A stretch of DNA of 64,000 nucleotides from positions 180,926,782-180,990,781 of the forward strand of contig NC_066582.1 of the NCBI RefSeq assembly GCF_024323335.1, written 5' to 3'. Of the stretch, positions 11,354-22,622 are shown one piece after another; position 1 is the first letter of the stretch, and each line of letters begins with the position of its first letter. The notes below the pieces were generated by a model, which was not told the origin of the DNA, made no database searches, and saw nothing but the letters and a program-made list of their open reading frames with translations. The position numbers and the translations under genes were made by a program. Source of the stretch: Lathyrus oleraceus. Its lineage: Eukaryota; Streptophyta; Magnoliopsida; Fabales; Fabaceae.

Positions 11354-12245
11354 TGTTGGTGTAAGCCATAGAGGCCAATACTTTTGGTACTTGTAGCGAA
11401 TTATTTATTAATAATAAAAAGGCTTTTTCTTTATTACGTTTGTTTAATAAAGTCCCTAGAATAGCTAGTCCGTTTAATGTATCAAGTGTGACTTGATCAT
11501 GAGATCACATTAAACATAAGGACACTATTCTTAAAGTATCCGTAGTCGAGCTTTATTGTGAAGTGGGATAATATTAAAGCATTAAGACTATTATGTATAT
11601 AGACTGATGATCACATCTCATGGATCATGGATAAGAAGTTATCAAGTCTTAAACATAGGTATGAATATTAAGAGTAATATTTATACCGGATTGACCCGCT
11701 ATGAGAATACTATATATAATGTTATGCAAAGTGTCATAAGTTAGTCTCATGGTGATAATGGTGTATACCACCCTTCGACTTGAAACCACTATGGACCCTA
11801 GATGTAGAGTCGAGTGCTTTATTGCTATTCAAACATTGTCCGTAACTGGATAACCATAAAGACAGTTGATGGGTACTCCACGAAGCATGCTGAGGGACAT
11901 GAGTGACCTAGATGGAATTTGCCCATCCTGCATAATAGGATAAATGTCTATGGGCCCAATATTGAACTGGACAAGGATGACGTGGTCTATGCCTTGTGTT
12001 CAATATAGACATAAGGGGCAAAAGGGTAATTATACACATAAGTATTATCACAGAAGGATTTGTCAGATCACATGACATTTTTGTGTCTTGGGTAGCAGTG
12101 ATGTGTTGCTAGATACCGCTCACTGTTTATTATGTTAAATACGTGATTTAATATAATTGCAAATGCCGCGAAAACCTACAGGGTCACACACAAAGGATAG
12201 ATTGATGAGAGATAGAGTAACTAAGGAACACCGTAAGATACAATG

Positions 12246-12371
12246 CACTTAAGTGAATTGTAGAACATCTTAAGGTACGGTGTACTTAAGTAGAATACGA
12301 AATATGGTAAGGTACCGCACGCTTAAGTGAATTTGGCATATTATAAGATATGGGCCAAATACACTTAAGTG
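12246..12371 (+). promoter_or_regulatory. Four phased CACTTAAGTG-type palindromes upstream of a TATA box
   Basis: CACTTAAGTG (12246), TACTTAAGTA (12283), CGCTTAAGTG (12320) and CACTTAAGTG (12362), spaced 37, 37 and 42 bases, inside a degenerate repeat. They end about 30 bases before CTATAAATAG. Confidence 0.6.
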
Positions 12372-12403
12372 GGCTTTTTAGCTTGAAGACCACACAAGTG
12401 GTT

Positions 12404-12413
12404 CTATAAATAG
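12404..12413 (+). promoter_or_regulatory. TATA box of the solo copia LTR
   Basis: CTATAAATAG followed by AACCCTTGTACAGAAGCATTC, at the expected U3 end of the LTR. Confidence 0.65.
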
Positions 12414-12455
12414 AACCCTTGTACAGAAGCATTCATTGCGATTGCATTTTCGTTT

Positions 12456-12549
<94 letters not shown>
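12456..12549 (+). repeat. Compound (CT)n(CA)n microsatellite
   Basis: About 62 bases of CT repeats with two interruptions, then about 32 bases of CA repeats, lying just downstream of the TATA box inside the solo LTR. Confidence 0.95.
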
Positions 12550-12551
<2 letters not shown>

Positions 12552-12784
12552 AAAGCCTTCATTCATAATAGCTAGCACCGAGATTGAAGGAATCCGTTCG
12601 TGTGGACTGAGTAGAGGCGTTGTCGTCATTCAATGTTCGTGATCGCTCCGTAGATCTGCATCAAAGGTTTAAACCGTCACAAGAGGTAACTATTCTATCA
12701 CTGATCATGCCCATTCGTAAGGATCTCTAAAGGAGAAAATTTTAATTTACGCTGCGTTTTGGATCGGATTTCTCCGTCAGAGAA

Positions 12785-14553
12785 TGCTATTCATTGAAGT
12801 ATGAGGTCCAAAAGCTTGTGAAGAATGGTATGTTGTCCTTCGAGGATAGATCACCTAATGTGAAAGTCAATTCGTTGTCTGCTCATGGTAACACTTCTGT
12901 CAACATGGTGGACGGTTGTCCAGGGAATTTCCGAGTTTTTGATGTAAGACTTATTCGAAGATCTCTGGTGGAGATGCATAAGACCTTATATTTAATCAGT
13001 GACTGTGAACATAACCATGATGGTTGTGTCATCTGTAGCGTGAACCCCCGAGGGGGTATGATTGTCAAGAGGGATATCCAGAATTGATGGATAAGAATGT
13101 AATCCAGATTCAACAGTCAAGGGATATGGGAGATAATGTGAATGTAATTGTGCTAGTGTTCAAGACCGTTGAGCGGGTAGTTATTCAGTTTGATTGCAAC
13201 ATGAGTAATAATGTTAATAGATCGGTATCACCGTTGGTTATACGGTTAGAGGGCCCTGTCCCTTATGCATCCGAAAAAGATCTGCCATACCAATACAATG
13301 CCACTATGATAGAAAATGGTCAAGAGGTTCCTCTACCAGTTGCAGATTCAGTAGTGAACATTGCAGATATAGCAAAGGTGACCCGAAGCGGTCATGTGCT
13401 CGGTCCAGTATTTCCAAAAGAAGTAGAAGATGTTGCAGCAAGTAAGAAGACATACATTCCAGTAGTGAATCAAGTTAGTGCTTCAATGAGTCAGTCTGGT
13501 GAGTCCAACAAGTTGAAGACTAACAATGATGATGAGGTGTTAAGACTAATAAAGAGAAGTGAATTCAATGTGGTAGAGCAACTGCTCCAGACTCCATTAA
13601 AGATCTTCCTGCTATCATTGTTGATGAATTCCAAAGCGCATAGGGAGGCATTGCAGGAAAGTGTTGGGACAGGCTTATGTTGAGCATGATGTTACAGTGG
13701 ATCAGTTTGACCACATAGTTTCCAACATTACTTCTTGTAATAATCTAATTTTTTGTAATGAAGAGCTTCCTGAAGAAGGCAGAAATCATAATTTGACCTT
13801 GCACATTTCTATGAATTGCAAGGAGGAAGCTCTGTCCAATGTGTTGGTTGACACTGGGTCATCTTTGAATGTGTTACCAAAATAAACTTTGTCAAGACTC
13901 TCTTACCAAGGTTCCCCAATGAGGTAGAACGGCGTGATTGTCAAAGCGTTCGACGATTCTTGTAAAACTGTCATTGGTGAAGGGGACCTTCTAGTGAAGA
14001 TAGGTCTGAGTGATTTTCAGATTACTTTCTATGTAATGGATATCCACCCGACCTACAATTGCTTGTTAGGAAGGCCATGGATTCATGAAGCTGGAGCAGT
14101 AACATCTACTCTTCACCAGAAGCTGAAATTTATGAAGAACGGCAAGCTTGTCGTTGTCGGTGGAGAGAAGGCATTATTGGTGAGTCATCTGTCATCTTTC
14201 ACGTACTTTGATGATGAGGAGGAGGTTGGAACTTCGTTCCAAGCCTTGTCTATTGCTGATGAAGTGAAGAAAACTAGGGCACCCATGATTTCTTTGAAAG
14301 ACGCACAAGAGGCTATTAAAGCTGGAAGCCTTGAGAAATGGGGTCGTGTGGTAGAGATTGCTGAGAACAAGAATAGAGCTGGGTTGGGATTTCAACCAGG
14401 GCCATTCAGCGCTAGATTCAAAGTTATGCAACCAACTGCCATTATTGAAGACAATGTTGATAAAGATGAATTTTGCGCCAATTTTATGACGCACGGCCAG
14501 ACTTGCGACAATTGGGTTGCTGTTGATGTTCCTGTTGTCATTCACCGTTATAA
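12785..14553 (+). pseudogene. pro: gag-protease remnant of element B (aspartic protease)
   Basis: Frames at 12794-13087, 13084-13683, 13661-13885 and 13934-14557 together cover the end of gag and the retroviral-type aspartic protease. The catalytic motif LVDTGSSLNVLP is at about 13847-13882 and is followed at once by a stop. The downstream MDIHPTYNCLLGRPWIHEAG segment, typical of this protease family, is at about 14035-14094. In a live element the protease would cut the polyprotein. Stops at 13085, 13681 and 13883 and shifts between frames make this a pseudogene. The last codons overlap the splice donor of the intron. Confidence 0.85.
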
Positions 14554-14810
14554 GTAATTTGTTTTTATTGTTTTAAGAAAAATCCTTCTCCTATGCCTAA
14601 GGGAGAAGCGAACATTGTTGGACATATTTATTATTATCATCAATAAAATACAATTTTTATTCATCCACATCTATGATGTTTTATTTTCGCTTTTTGCTTT
14701 TTTCTGAAAATGGTAATAAAAAAAAACATAAATAAATAATAATCTTCCATCTGCATAATATTTGTTCGCACTCCACTTCTCTAAAATCAAAATATCAAAT
14801 CATTATGCAG
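14554..14810 (+). other. Intron between protease and pol, element B
   Basis: Donor GTAATT follows TATAA, and acceptor CATTATGCAG ends at 14810 (257 bases). Splicing removes the protease stop and joins the protease and pol frames in phase. An intron at this place is a known feature of Ogre. A 7-bp inverted repeat CTTCTCC/GGAGAAG lies at 14585-14608 and is kept in element C. Confidence 0.8.
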
Positions 14811-16026
14811 ATTGGTTCTCAAACCCATTGAATACAATGATCCTACTCCCTCTCCAAACTTTGATTTCCCTGTGTTTGAAGCTGAGGAAGAAGTTGATGA
14901 TGAAGAAGTATCTGATGAGTTATCTCATTTACTTGAGCACGAGAAAAAAACCATTCATACGTTTGAAAAGCAAATTGAATTAGTCAACTTGGGTTCCGAG
15001 GATGATGTGAAGGAAGTCAAGATTGGGTCTCAATTGTCTCCAGAAGCTAAGAAGGGGTTGATTGATCTTCTTCAAGAATATTATGATGTGTTTTCCTGGT
15101 CCTATCAAGACATGCCTAGTTTGGATTCTGAGATTGTGGAACATAGATTGTCATTGAAGCCAGAATGCCTGTCGGTCAAGCAGAAGTTGAGAAGAAAGCA
15201 TCCTGATATGGCAATAAAGATCAAAGAGGAAGTGCAAAAACAGATTGATGTTGGTTTTCTTGTAACCTCTGAATATCCGCAGTGGGTGGAAAATAATGTT
15301 CCTATTCCTAAGAAAGATGGAAAAGTCCGCATGTGTGTTGATTATAGATATTTGAATAAAGCTAGTTTGAAATATGATTTTCTTCTGCCACACATTGATA
15401 TGTTGGTAGACAATACAACTAAATTCAAAGTCTTTTCGTTTATGGATGGATTTTTCGATTATAATCAAATCAAGATGGCACTTGAAGATATGGAGAAGAG
15501 CATATTTATTACATCATGGGGAACATTCTATTATATAGTGATGTCTTTCGGCTTGAAGAATGCTGGTGCAACATACCAAAGAGCTATGACCATTCTTTTT
15601 CATGATATGATGCATAAAGAGATTGGAGTATATGTTGATGATATGATTTCCAAGTCAAGTGAAGAAGAAGATCATGTTAAGCATTTGTTGAAGTTATTCC
15701 AGCTTTTGAGGAAGTACAAACTCCACTTGAATCCCAATAAGTGTGCTTTTGGTGTTCGTTCTGCTAAATTGTTGGGCTTTATTGTCAGCGATAAGGGTAT
15801 TGAAGTTGATCCTGCCAAGGTCAAAGCAATACAAGAAATGCCTGCGCCCAAAACTGAGAAGAAAGTCAGAGGTTTTCTCGGCCATTTGAATTATATCTCA
15901 AGATTCATATCGCATATGACTGCCACATGTGCACCTATATTCAAGATTTTTCGGAAAGACCAGTCTTGGGATTGGATCGATGATTTCCAGAAAGCTTTTG
16001 ACAATATCAAAGAATATCTGCCATAG
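14811..16026 (+). pseudogene. pol: Reverse transcriptase of element B
   Basis: One open frame of 404 codons ending in TAG at 16024. It shows the Ty3-type RT blocks VPIPKKDGKVRMCVDYRYLN, FSFMDGFFDYNQ, MSFGLKNAGATYQRAM and the catalytic YVDDM at 15631-15645, then the LNPNKCAFGV and GFLGHLNYISRF connection. The frame is nearly intact. The stop falls inside the RT-to-RNase H connection. Confidence 0.9.
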
Positions 16027-16451
16027 CCTCCGATTCTGTCTCCGTCTGCTGAAGGAAAACCGTTGATCATGTATTTGACTATGCTTGAAGAGAGTATTGG
16101 TTGTGTTCTTGGTCAGCAAGATGAATTTGGAAAGAAAGAATATGCAATTTACTACCTCAGTAAGAAGTTCACCAACTGTGAGACTCAGTATTCTATGCTT
16201 GAGAAGACATGTTGCGCATTGGCTTAGACTGTTAAGCGTCTGCGCCAGCATATGTTGAATCATACTACTTGGTTGATATCCAAAATGGATCCAATTAATT
16301 ACATTTTTGAGAATCCTGCTTTAACTGGGAGAATTTCCCGTTGGCAGATGTTGTTATCCGAGTATGATATCGAATACCGATCTCGAAAAGCAATTAAAGG
16401 TAGTGACTTGGCTGACCATTTGGCTCACCATCCGATTGAAGATTACCAGTA
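16027..16451 (+). pseudogene. pol: Ty3-type RNase H domain of element B
   Basis: Continues the pol frame past the TAG at 16024. It contains the LGQQDEFGKKEYAIYYLSKK segment and the SMLEKTCCALA helix, followed by another in-frame stop near 16226 and one at 16450-16452. This is the RNase H normally paired with RT in Ty3/gypsy elements. Confidence 0.75.
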
Positions 16452-17058
16452 AGTGCAGTATGATTTTCCTGACGAAGAGATTTTGTACTTGAAGATGAAA
16501 GATTGTGATGAACCATTACTTAAAGAAGGACCAGAACCTGGTTCCCGTTAGGGCATGGTATTTGATGGAGCTGTTAATTCGTATGGCAATGGCATTGGGG
16601 CAATGATCATTACTTTTCAAGGCACACATTTCCCGTTTACAGCTAGATTGACTTTCAAGTGTACAAATAATATGGCTGAGTATGAAGCTTGTATTATGGG
16701 GCTTGAAGAGACCATTGATATGAGAATAAAATATCTTGACGTCTATGGAGATTCATCTTTGGTTGTGAATCAGATCAAAGGTGAATATGAGATGAATCAA
16801 CCCGGTTTGACACCATATAGAGACTATGCGAGGAGGATTTCAACTTTCTTTACAAAGGTTGAGTTTCATCATATTCCTCGAGATGAAAACTGGATGGCAG
16901 ATGCTCTTGCAACGTTGGCTTTAATGATTATGGTGAATTTTTGGAATGAAGTTCCCAATTTGACTATGATGTGTCTTGATAGGCCATCTCATCTATTTGA
17001 TGTTGAAGAAGTCAAAGATGAAAAGCCTTGGTATTTTGATATCAAGTGTTTTCTCTAA
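16452..17058 (+). pseudogene. pol: Second (archaeal-type) RNase H domain of element B
   Basis: The open frame 16555-17058 carries the four acidic positions of an aRNH-type domain in FDGAVN, AEYEACIMG, GDSSLVVNQ and MADALA. A second RNase H of this class is a hallmark of the Tat clade to which Ogre belongs. A stop at about 16550 separates it from the preceding domain. Confidence 0.8.
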
Positions 17059-18276
17059 AGTCAGATTTACCCGCCTGGGGCATCTTTGAAAGATAAGAAG
17101 ACTTTAAGAAGATTAGCTGGCAACTCCTACCTGAAATGGTGATGTGCTTTACAAGAGAAATTTCGATATGGTTTTGCTCAAATGCGTGGATAGACACGAA
17201 GCAAAGTTATTGAAGACTGAAGTCCATGAAGGTTTCTTTGGTACTCATTCCAATGGACATGATATGTCAAAGAAGATGTTGAGAGCATGTTACTATTGGC
17301 TCACAATGGAATCTGACTGTTGCAAGTTTGTGAAGAAGTGCCACAAGTGTCAAATTTATGCAAACGAGATTCATGTTCTTCCGAAATTATTGAATGTCAT
17401 TTCCTCTCCATGGCACTTATCCATGTTGGGAATTGATATGATTGGTATGATTGAGCCGAAAGCTTCAAAGGAAATTGTTTCCTTCTGGTGGCTATTGATT
17501 ACTTCACAAAGTCGGTTGAAGCGACATCGTACGCAAATGTAATCAAGCAAGTTGTTGTAAGGTTTATCAAGAATCAATTATATATCGTTATGGTGTGCCA
17601 AGTAAGATCATTAATTATAATAGATCTAACTTGAACAATAATATGGTGGAAGCTCTTTGCAAAGACTTCAAGATTGCACATCATAATTATTTTCCCTACA
17701 GACCTAAGATGAACGGGGGCTGTTGAAGATGCAAACAAGAACATTAAGAAGGTCATTCAGAAGATGGTTGTGACATACAAAGATTGGCATGAAATGCTCT
17801 AATTTGATTCGCATGGGTACCGTACATCCATATGCACTTAAACAGGGGAAACCCATTTCTCTCTAGTTTATGGGATGGAAGTTGTGCTCCTAGTAGAAGT
17901 TGAGATCCCATCGTTGCGTGTGCTAATGGAAGCCAAGTTGACAAAAGCTGAATATTTCCAGTCCATATATGATAAGTTGAATTTTATTGAAGAAAAGAGA
18001 TTGACTGCCATGTGTCATGGTCAGTTATATCATCAAAGAATGAAGAAAGCATTTGATAAGAAGGTCAGGCCTCGTGTGTTTAGAGAAGGTAACCTTGTGC
18101 TCAAGAAAATTCTATCTTTCAAACCTAATGGTAGGGGAAAATGGAATACTAATTATGAAGGCCCATATGTTGTTAAGAGAGCCTTTTCAGGCGGTGATTT
18201 GATTCTTACAACTATGGATGGTGAAGAGTTCACTCGTCCTGTGAATACCGATGCTGTCAAGAAATACTTCGCCTAA
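17059..18276 (+). pseudogene. pol: Integrase of element B
   Basis: Zinc-binding HHCC domain in frame 17144-17542 (HEGFFGTHSNGH and CHKCQIY), then the start of the DDE core with GIDMIG at about 17430. The core is broken by shifts near 17490-17530, 17575 and 17715. The C-terminal domain is open at 17875-18276, ending VNTDAVKKYFA and TAA at 18274-18276. Confidence 0.85.
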
Positions 18277-18296
18277 AAAAGAAAAAGAACAACTCG

Positions 18297-18443
18297 CTAA
18301 GTTGAAAACCTGAAAGGGTGGCTTAGGTAAAATTGAGCGTCTCGGTGGATTGAAAACCCGAAAGGGCGATCTAGGAAAAAATTAGAGACATAAAATAGAA
18401 AATTTATCCCGGTAGGTTGGGTATCCCACCTTGGGGCAATCTA
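18297..18443 (+). other. Post-pol hairpin array of element B (three units)
   Basis: Starts 20 bases after the pol stop. Unit 1, 18297-18326: outer stem CTAAGTTG/TGGCTTAG and inner CCT/GGG with GAAA loop. Unit 2, 18346-18373: TGGATTG/CGATCTA and CCC/GGG with GAAA loop. Unit 3, 18413-18443: TAGGTTG/CAATCTA and CCC/GGG with ACCTT loop. Units 1 and 2 have AAAA unpaired on the 5' side only. Each is followed by a (G)GCAAAAATTAG-like linker. Elements C and D have equivalent arrays with different but still pairing stems. Confidence 0.7.
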
Positions 18444-18736
18444 GGCAAAAATTAGGGATTATGGCAAGTAACTGCATTGAGTTGGTCCTAAGTATGGAAG
18501 CAGTTTTGAGAGAGTCACCTGGTTTTGATTCATTATTCTCAACCGAAGCCAAAAGCATAATGGATTTCAAAGTTGGTAGGGAGAGTAGTGATCATTGTAT
18601 TCAATGTATCCCTTTTCCATGTATGTTACCATTCTCAAACTTTCTAAAGATTCATGGAGTTCCGCCATTTACGGACTACCATTCTATTAAATAAAGTTGA
18701 GCTTTTATCCAATTATTTCTATTCTTATTTACTTCT

Positions 18737-19773
18737 TGAAATTCTGGTATCAGATATGAGATGTCGAAGATAATGTCACGACACTAATATCTGAATAATA
18801 CAAACATGATAAAGATAAAGAACAGTAATGCAAGAGACACAAGCAATTGTTAACCCAGTTCGGTGCAACTCACCTACGTCTGGGGGTTACCAAGCCAGGA
18901 AGGAAATCCACTAAATAGAATTAGTTCAAAGACTCTCCGTAAACAACACAAGTTACAGTCTTTTTCACCTAATCTCTACCCGTGTGACTTCTACCTAAGA
19001 ACTCTTAGATATTAGATCCCACTCACTCCCCCTCAATCACACCAGTGATATTAAACAAGAATTACAATGAAAAGAAGACACTCTTCAAAGACACACACTT
19101 GATCTTACTTATAAGCTTCAATCAAGTAGACACACACTCATGCTTAAAAGCTTTGAGTGACAAAATACAACTCAAAAATCAGACCAATTCAATCATCTAT
19201 GGATGAATTGAATGGCTTACAAGTCACACGACCACACTGACTTAAACCCTTATTCTCTCTCAATATTTCGCTCTGTATTTATTGTATATCAAATCAGGTT
19301 TTCCATGTCCTTTTTATAAAAGCATTTGGCTGGGCTTAGACATCATAAAACCCTAAAACTCTTTTCCATTCAAATCTTCTCATGACAATTGATTAAATCT
19401 CTTTGGAAAATAAGTAAATCTGGTTGTAATTAATGATTGAATGCATGTGTAAATCAGATCTTCAATCATACATAGATTTGCATTAAAAACGCAATCACAT
19501 AATACATAACATTCAGACTGAATGTTTTGTATACAGATGTCATGACATCGGGTCTGACATCCTGGAACAATCCTGCATAATTATATTTTGAACATCCAAC
19601 AGGTACATGATATCAGATGTCATCACATCGGGTATGACATCCTGAAACAATCCTGCATAATTACGTTTTAAACTTCCTGCAGGTACAAGATATCTTATGT
19701 TAAGACATCACATGTAACATCTTGTGAACACTCTTGGTTTTACCAAAATTGCTGCCAACACCTAGAACCAACA
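18737..19773 (-). repeat. 3' LTR of the copia element
   Basis: On the minus strand it runs from TGTTGGTTCTAGG to CAGAATTTCA. A TATA-like TTTATAAAAAGGAC lies at about 19312-19320, 455 bases into the LTR. Confidence 0.92.
19534..19755. repeat. 80-bp tandem repeats in copia U3
   Basis: Units start at 19534, 19614 and 19694 (two full and one partial). The first holds the 14-bp perfect palindrome GATGTCATGACATC. The other LTR has the same array at 27274, 27354 and 27434. Confidence 0.8.
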
Positions 19774-20689
19774 AACTCCCCCTTTGGCAAATTTTGGCTA
19801 AAACTTATATCAGTCCATTTCGTTCACAAGAAAACAAAAACACATAAGAAGTTAAACAACATAACATCAGTTTAAGCAGCAACAGAAGCAAACACAATTA
19901 CTAGCTATAATAGCAACTAGTAATACACACATGCACATGGGTACTTCTTCTCCCCCCAAGTCTGTTCACCTACAGACACCTTCTTCATCAACAACAACAC
20001 CTGTAACAATCAGAATATCCTTCGGACATCTCCTTTAACATCTGTAACATTCAGAATCACATTCTGACATCTCTTTTAACATCAACTGTACAACCACCTG
20101 TACTACACATAACATTCTTCTGTTCAACATCTGACATCTCCTTCCACATCATAGAACAGAACATCATAGAACATCATTCTGTTCAACATCAGTTGTCACC
20201 TGTTTAGCCTAGCTACACCAACACATAATAACTGTAGCTCTCCACATCTCCACACAACTGTAGTTCTCCACATAATACCTTCTCCCCCTTTTTAGTCAAA
20301 ATAGACCAAAGTGACCACCAATTAGACAAAATAAATGTCAACCAGTCTAGCAGAGAATGTCACAAGGGATGTTATAACATATAAAATGTTAAAACATAAA
20401 TGTCAGGTGGTACAAACCATAATTATACACAGCTGCAATAGCTGAGATAATCAGAAATCCAGGGAACTCATAAAGAGCCCAAAGATTATATCATGGCATC
20501 AAAAAGGACTGCCAAAAATTACAAACATTAAACAGAAAAGCAACAAATCATCCAAGCATCCAAAACATCCAAAACGGCATCCAGAACAGCATCCAGAACA
20601 CACAACATTAACAGGGGGACCATCACAACTTAGTCTGAGGAGGTAGCATCTTCTTCACCTTCAGATTCAGAACTGCCACTAGACTGATC
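19774..20689 (-). other. PPT and 3' untranslated region of the copia element
   Basis: Next to the LTR the minus strand reads GCCAAAGGGGGAGTT, a polypurine tract of the SIRE/Maximus kind. The rest is noncoding and rich in repeated ACATCT/CATC words (20000-20200). Confidence 0.75.
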
Positions 20690-22422
20690 TTAAGCATTAG
20701 ACCTCTCACTTGAGGTATGGGCATCTGACTCCTTGGCTTCACCAACCTTATCCATCTCTTCCTGCTCCAAGCTACTAATGAGAACCTCTAAAGCCTCTTT
20801 CCTGGCCTTGGAAACCCTAATCCCAGTTTCCAGCTCTTTACAAGTTTCTTTCAATTGAGCAATCAGGCCACTTTGAGAGGCTGGCTCCTTCCTTGTAGAT
20901 GTCATGACAATATCATTGACATGACTACCTTTAAACAACTTGTAATGAATGGACAATGGAGGCTTCCTTCTACTGAGGATATCACTTATGTTTAGAATAC
21001 CAGGTTGCTGGCTTAAAATAATTCCACAAATGACCGAGGGAAAGGCAATTGGTAGCTTTACTGCATTAGTGGAAGCATGTCTAACAATTTGTTCAAACAT
21101 GAACCTTCGATAATCAAAGTTGAGCCTGGTTCCAATAGCATAGATAATCCTTCCAAGACCATTAGAGATAGTCGAGATATGGTTTGTTGGCACCCAGTTG
21201 GTTGAACCTATCTTATGCAAGATGGCATACTTTATAGTTAATTTTCCAGCTGATAGATGCTTCTTCCTTGGCCATTCCTTGACTTGGCCAACAGTGATTG
21301 TCCTATAAACTTCATTGTCTGTAGCCTCTAACTCAACAACTCCTTCAGTTCCTCTCCCTAGTAACTTATTGATTATAGTTGGGGAGAACCTTACATATCT
21401 TCCTCTCACAAACACCTTGCAAAATTCCTTTCTATTTTTGTCAGAAATATCCTCTGAGATATTCACCACAAACTCCTTCACCAGACCTTCAAATCATTGG
21501 GGTAATGCAACCATTGTTTTCATTAAACCTGCAGACTTGATCAACTCCATAACCTCTTTCACTTCCACAACATCTTTCCCAAGTTCCCTCTCCACAACAA
21601 CTCTTCTCTGTATAACAAATTTCCACTTGGAAGCACCATCTTCCAGATGGAAGGAAATGTTATCCAAATGCACAGATGCAACCTTAGCTGGAGACTTTTT
21701 AACAGTTTTCCTTTTAGCAGGAGAGATGTCTGGGACATCGTCTTCGACATCATCTTCAGAGTCAGAACTTTCTCTGACCTTTCTCTTCTTGACCTCTACT
21801 TTACGCCATGATTTAGAAGGACCTACAGAAGCAGTCTTCTTCCTAGTTCTGGCTGTCAACATCTCAACCACAGTCTTCCCTTTCCTGGTTTTCATTTTCT
21901 TTGCAACACTTGGTTTCAAGTAACCAAGGTGTCATCTTCCTCTTTTGAACTCTCTTCCTCCAAATCAATTACTCTCTCAGCAGTGTCATGCTTCTTAGAT
22001 TGAGAAGCATCTATAGGATTCTTGCTAGGCATGGTTTTTCCTAGAGAGCACAGTCCCTCAGCAGCAATGTCTTTCTCTGATCTAGATGAGTCATCATCTT
22101 CCTCAGTTTAAGGTTCCACCTCAGGTGAGGGGTCCCTTCTAGATAGAGGAGTCGAAACTCCTTTGAAAGAGTGTCCTTCGTTTAGAATCCTAGTTACCAG
22201 GTTCCTAATGACACGATCTGTATAGTGCATGTCATCCTTAGGTAGAGAGTTTTTAGAGTTGTTACCTTGATTGTTTCCTGCCGTGGAAGAAGGGCCAGGG
22301 GTGTCGCCTGGGATTTCAGAAAGGGGAATAACCTCCAAAACGTCTTCATCTAGAAACTCCATGGATGGAGTCCTTGCCTTGTGAGTGGGTTTTGAACCAG
22401 AGGATGAGGGATGTTGTGACAT
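20690..22422 (-). pseudogene. env-like third ORF of the copia element, broken
   Basis: Three frames in order: 22422-22108 (starts MSQHPSSSGSKP, proline/serine-rich), 21919-21494 (lysine-rich, acidic cluster SSDSEDDVEDDVPD) and 21481-20690 (263 codons, a globular region with KLLGRGTEGVVELEATDNEV, then a C-terminal charged coiled coil LKETCKELETGIRV). The position after RT/RNase H and the N-terminal character match the env-like ORF known from SIRE/Maximus elements. The central part resembles the plant 'putative transposon protein' domain. Stops near 22106 and 21490 and a gap at 21920-22107 break it. I see no clear signal peptide or membrane anchor, and its role even in intact elements is unsettled. 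Confidence 0.7.
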
Positions 22423-22622
22423 TTTGTTGAACTTTTGTGAGATTTTTTTTTCCCTAGCAGAGATGGTCTGAGCAGTTTGATGAAGATGGAAGTGTTTGTG
22501 TTGAGGTAGCGTGTGGAAATGGTGTAGATGCTAGTTCCAATACTAGGTAATGATTTACCATAAATGGGGCACTTTCTTTTAAGTGGGCAGATAATATTAC
22601 CTTTTCCACTCCACTTTAATTG

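Larger units (their letters stand above)
11354..12779 (+). mobile_element. Solo Ty1/copia-type LTR inserted in gag of element B
   Basis: Begins TGTTGGTGTAAGCC and ends CTCCGTCA, giving TG..CA termini over 1426 bases. It is flanked by GAGAA at 11349-11353 and 12780-12784. Gag homology stops at the left edge and resumes at the right edge, so the insertion limits are firm. A promoter-like region with a TATA box at 12404 puts the LTR in plus orientation. The copia assignment rests on size and termini and is less certain than the solo-LTR call. Confidence 0.85.

Noticed and set aside
12436..12642. Open frame across the (CT)n(CA)n microsatellite
   Set aside because: The frame is open only because the dinucleotide repeat has no stops; it lies inside a solo LTR.
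21315..21923. 202-codon plus-strand frame
   Set aside because: Shadow of the env-like frames on the minus strand; serine/threonine-rich as expected from reading the opposite strand.
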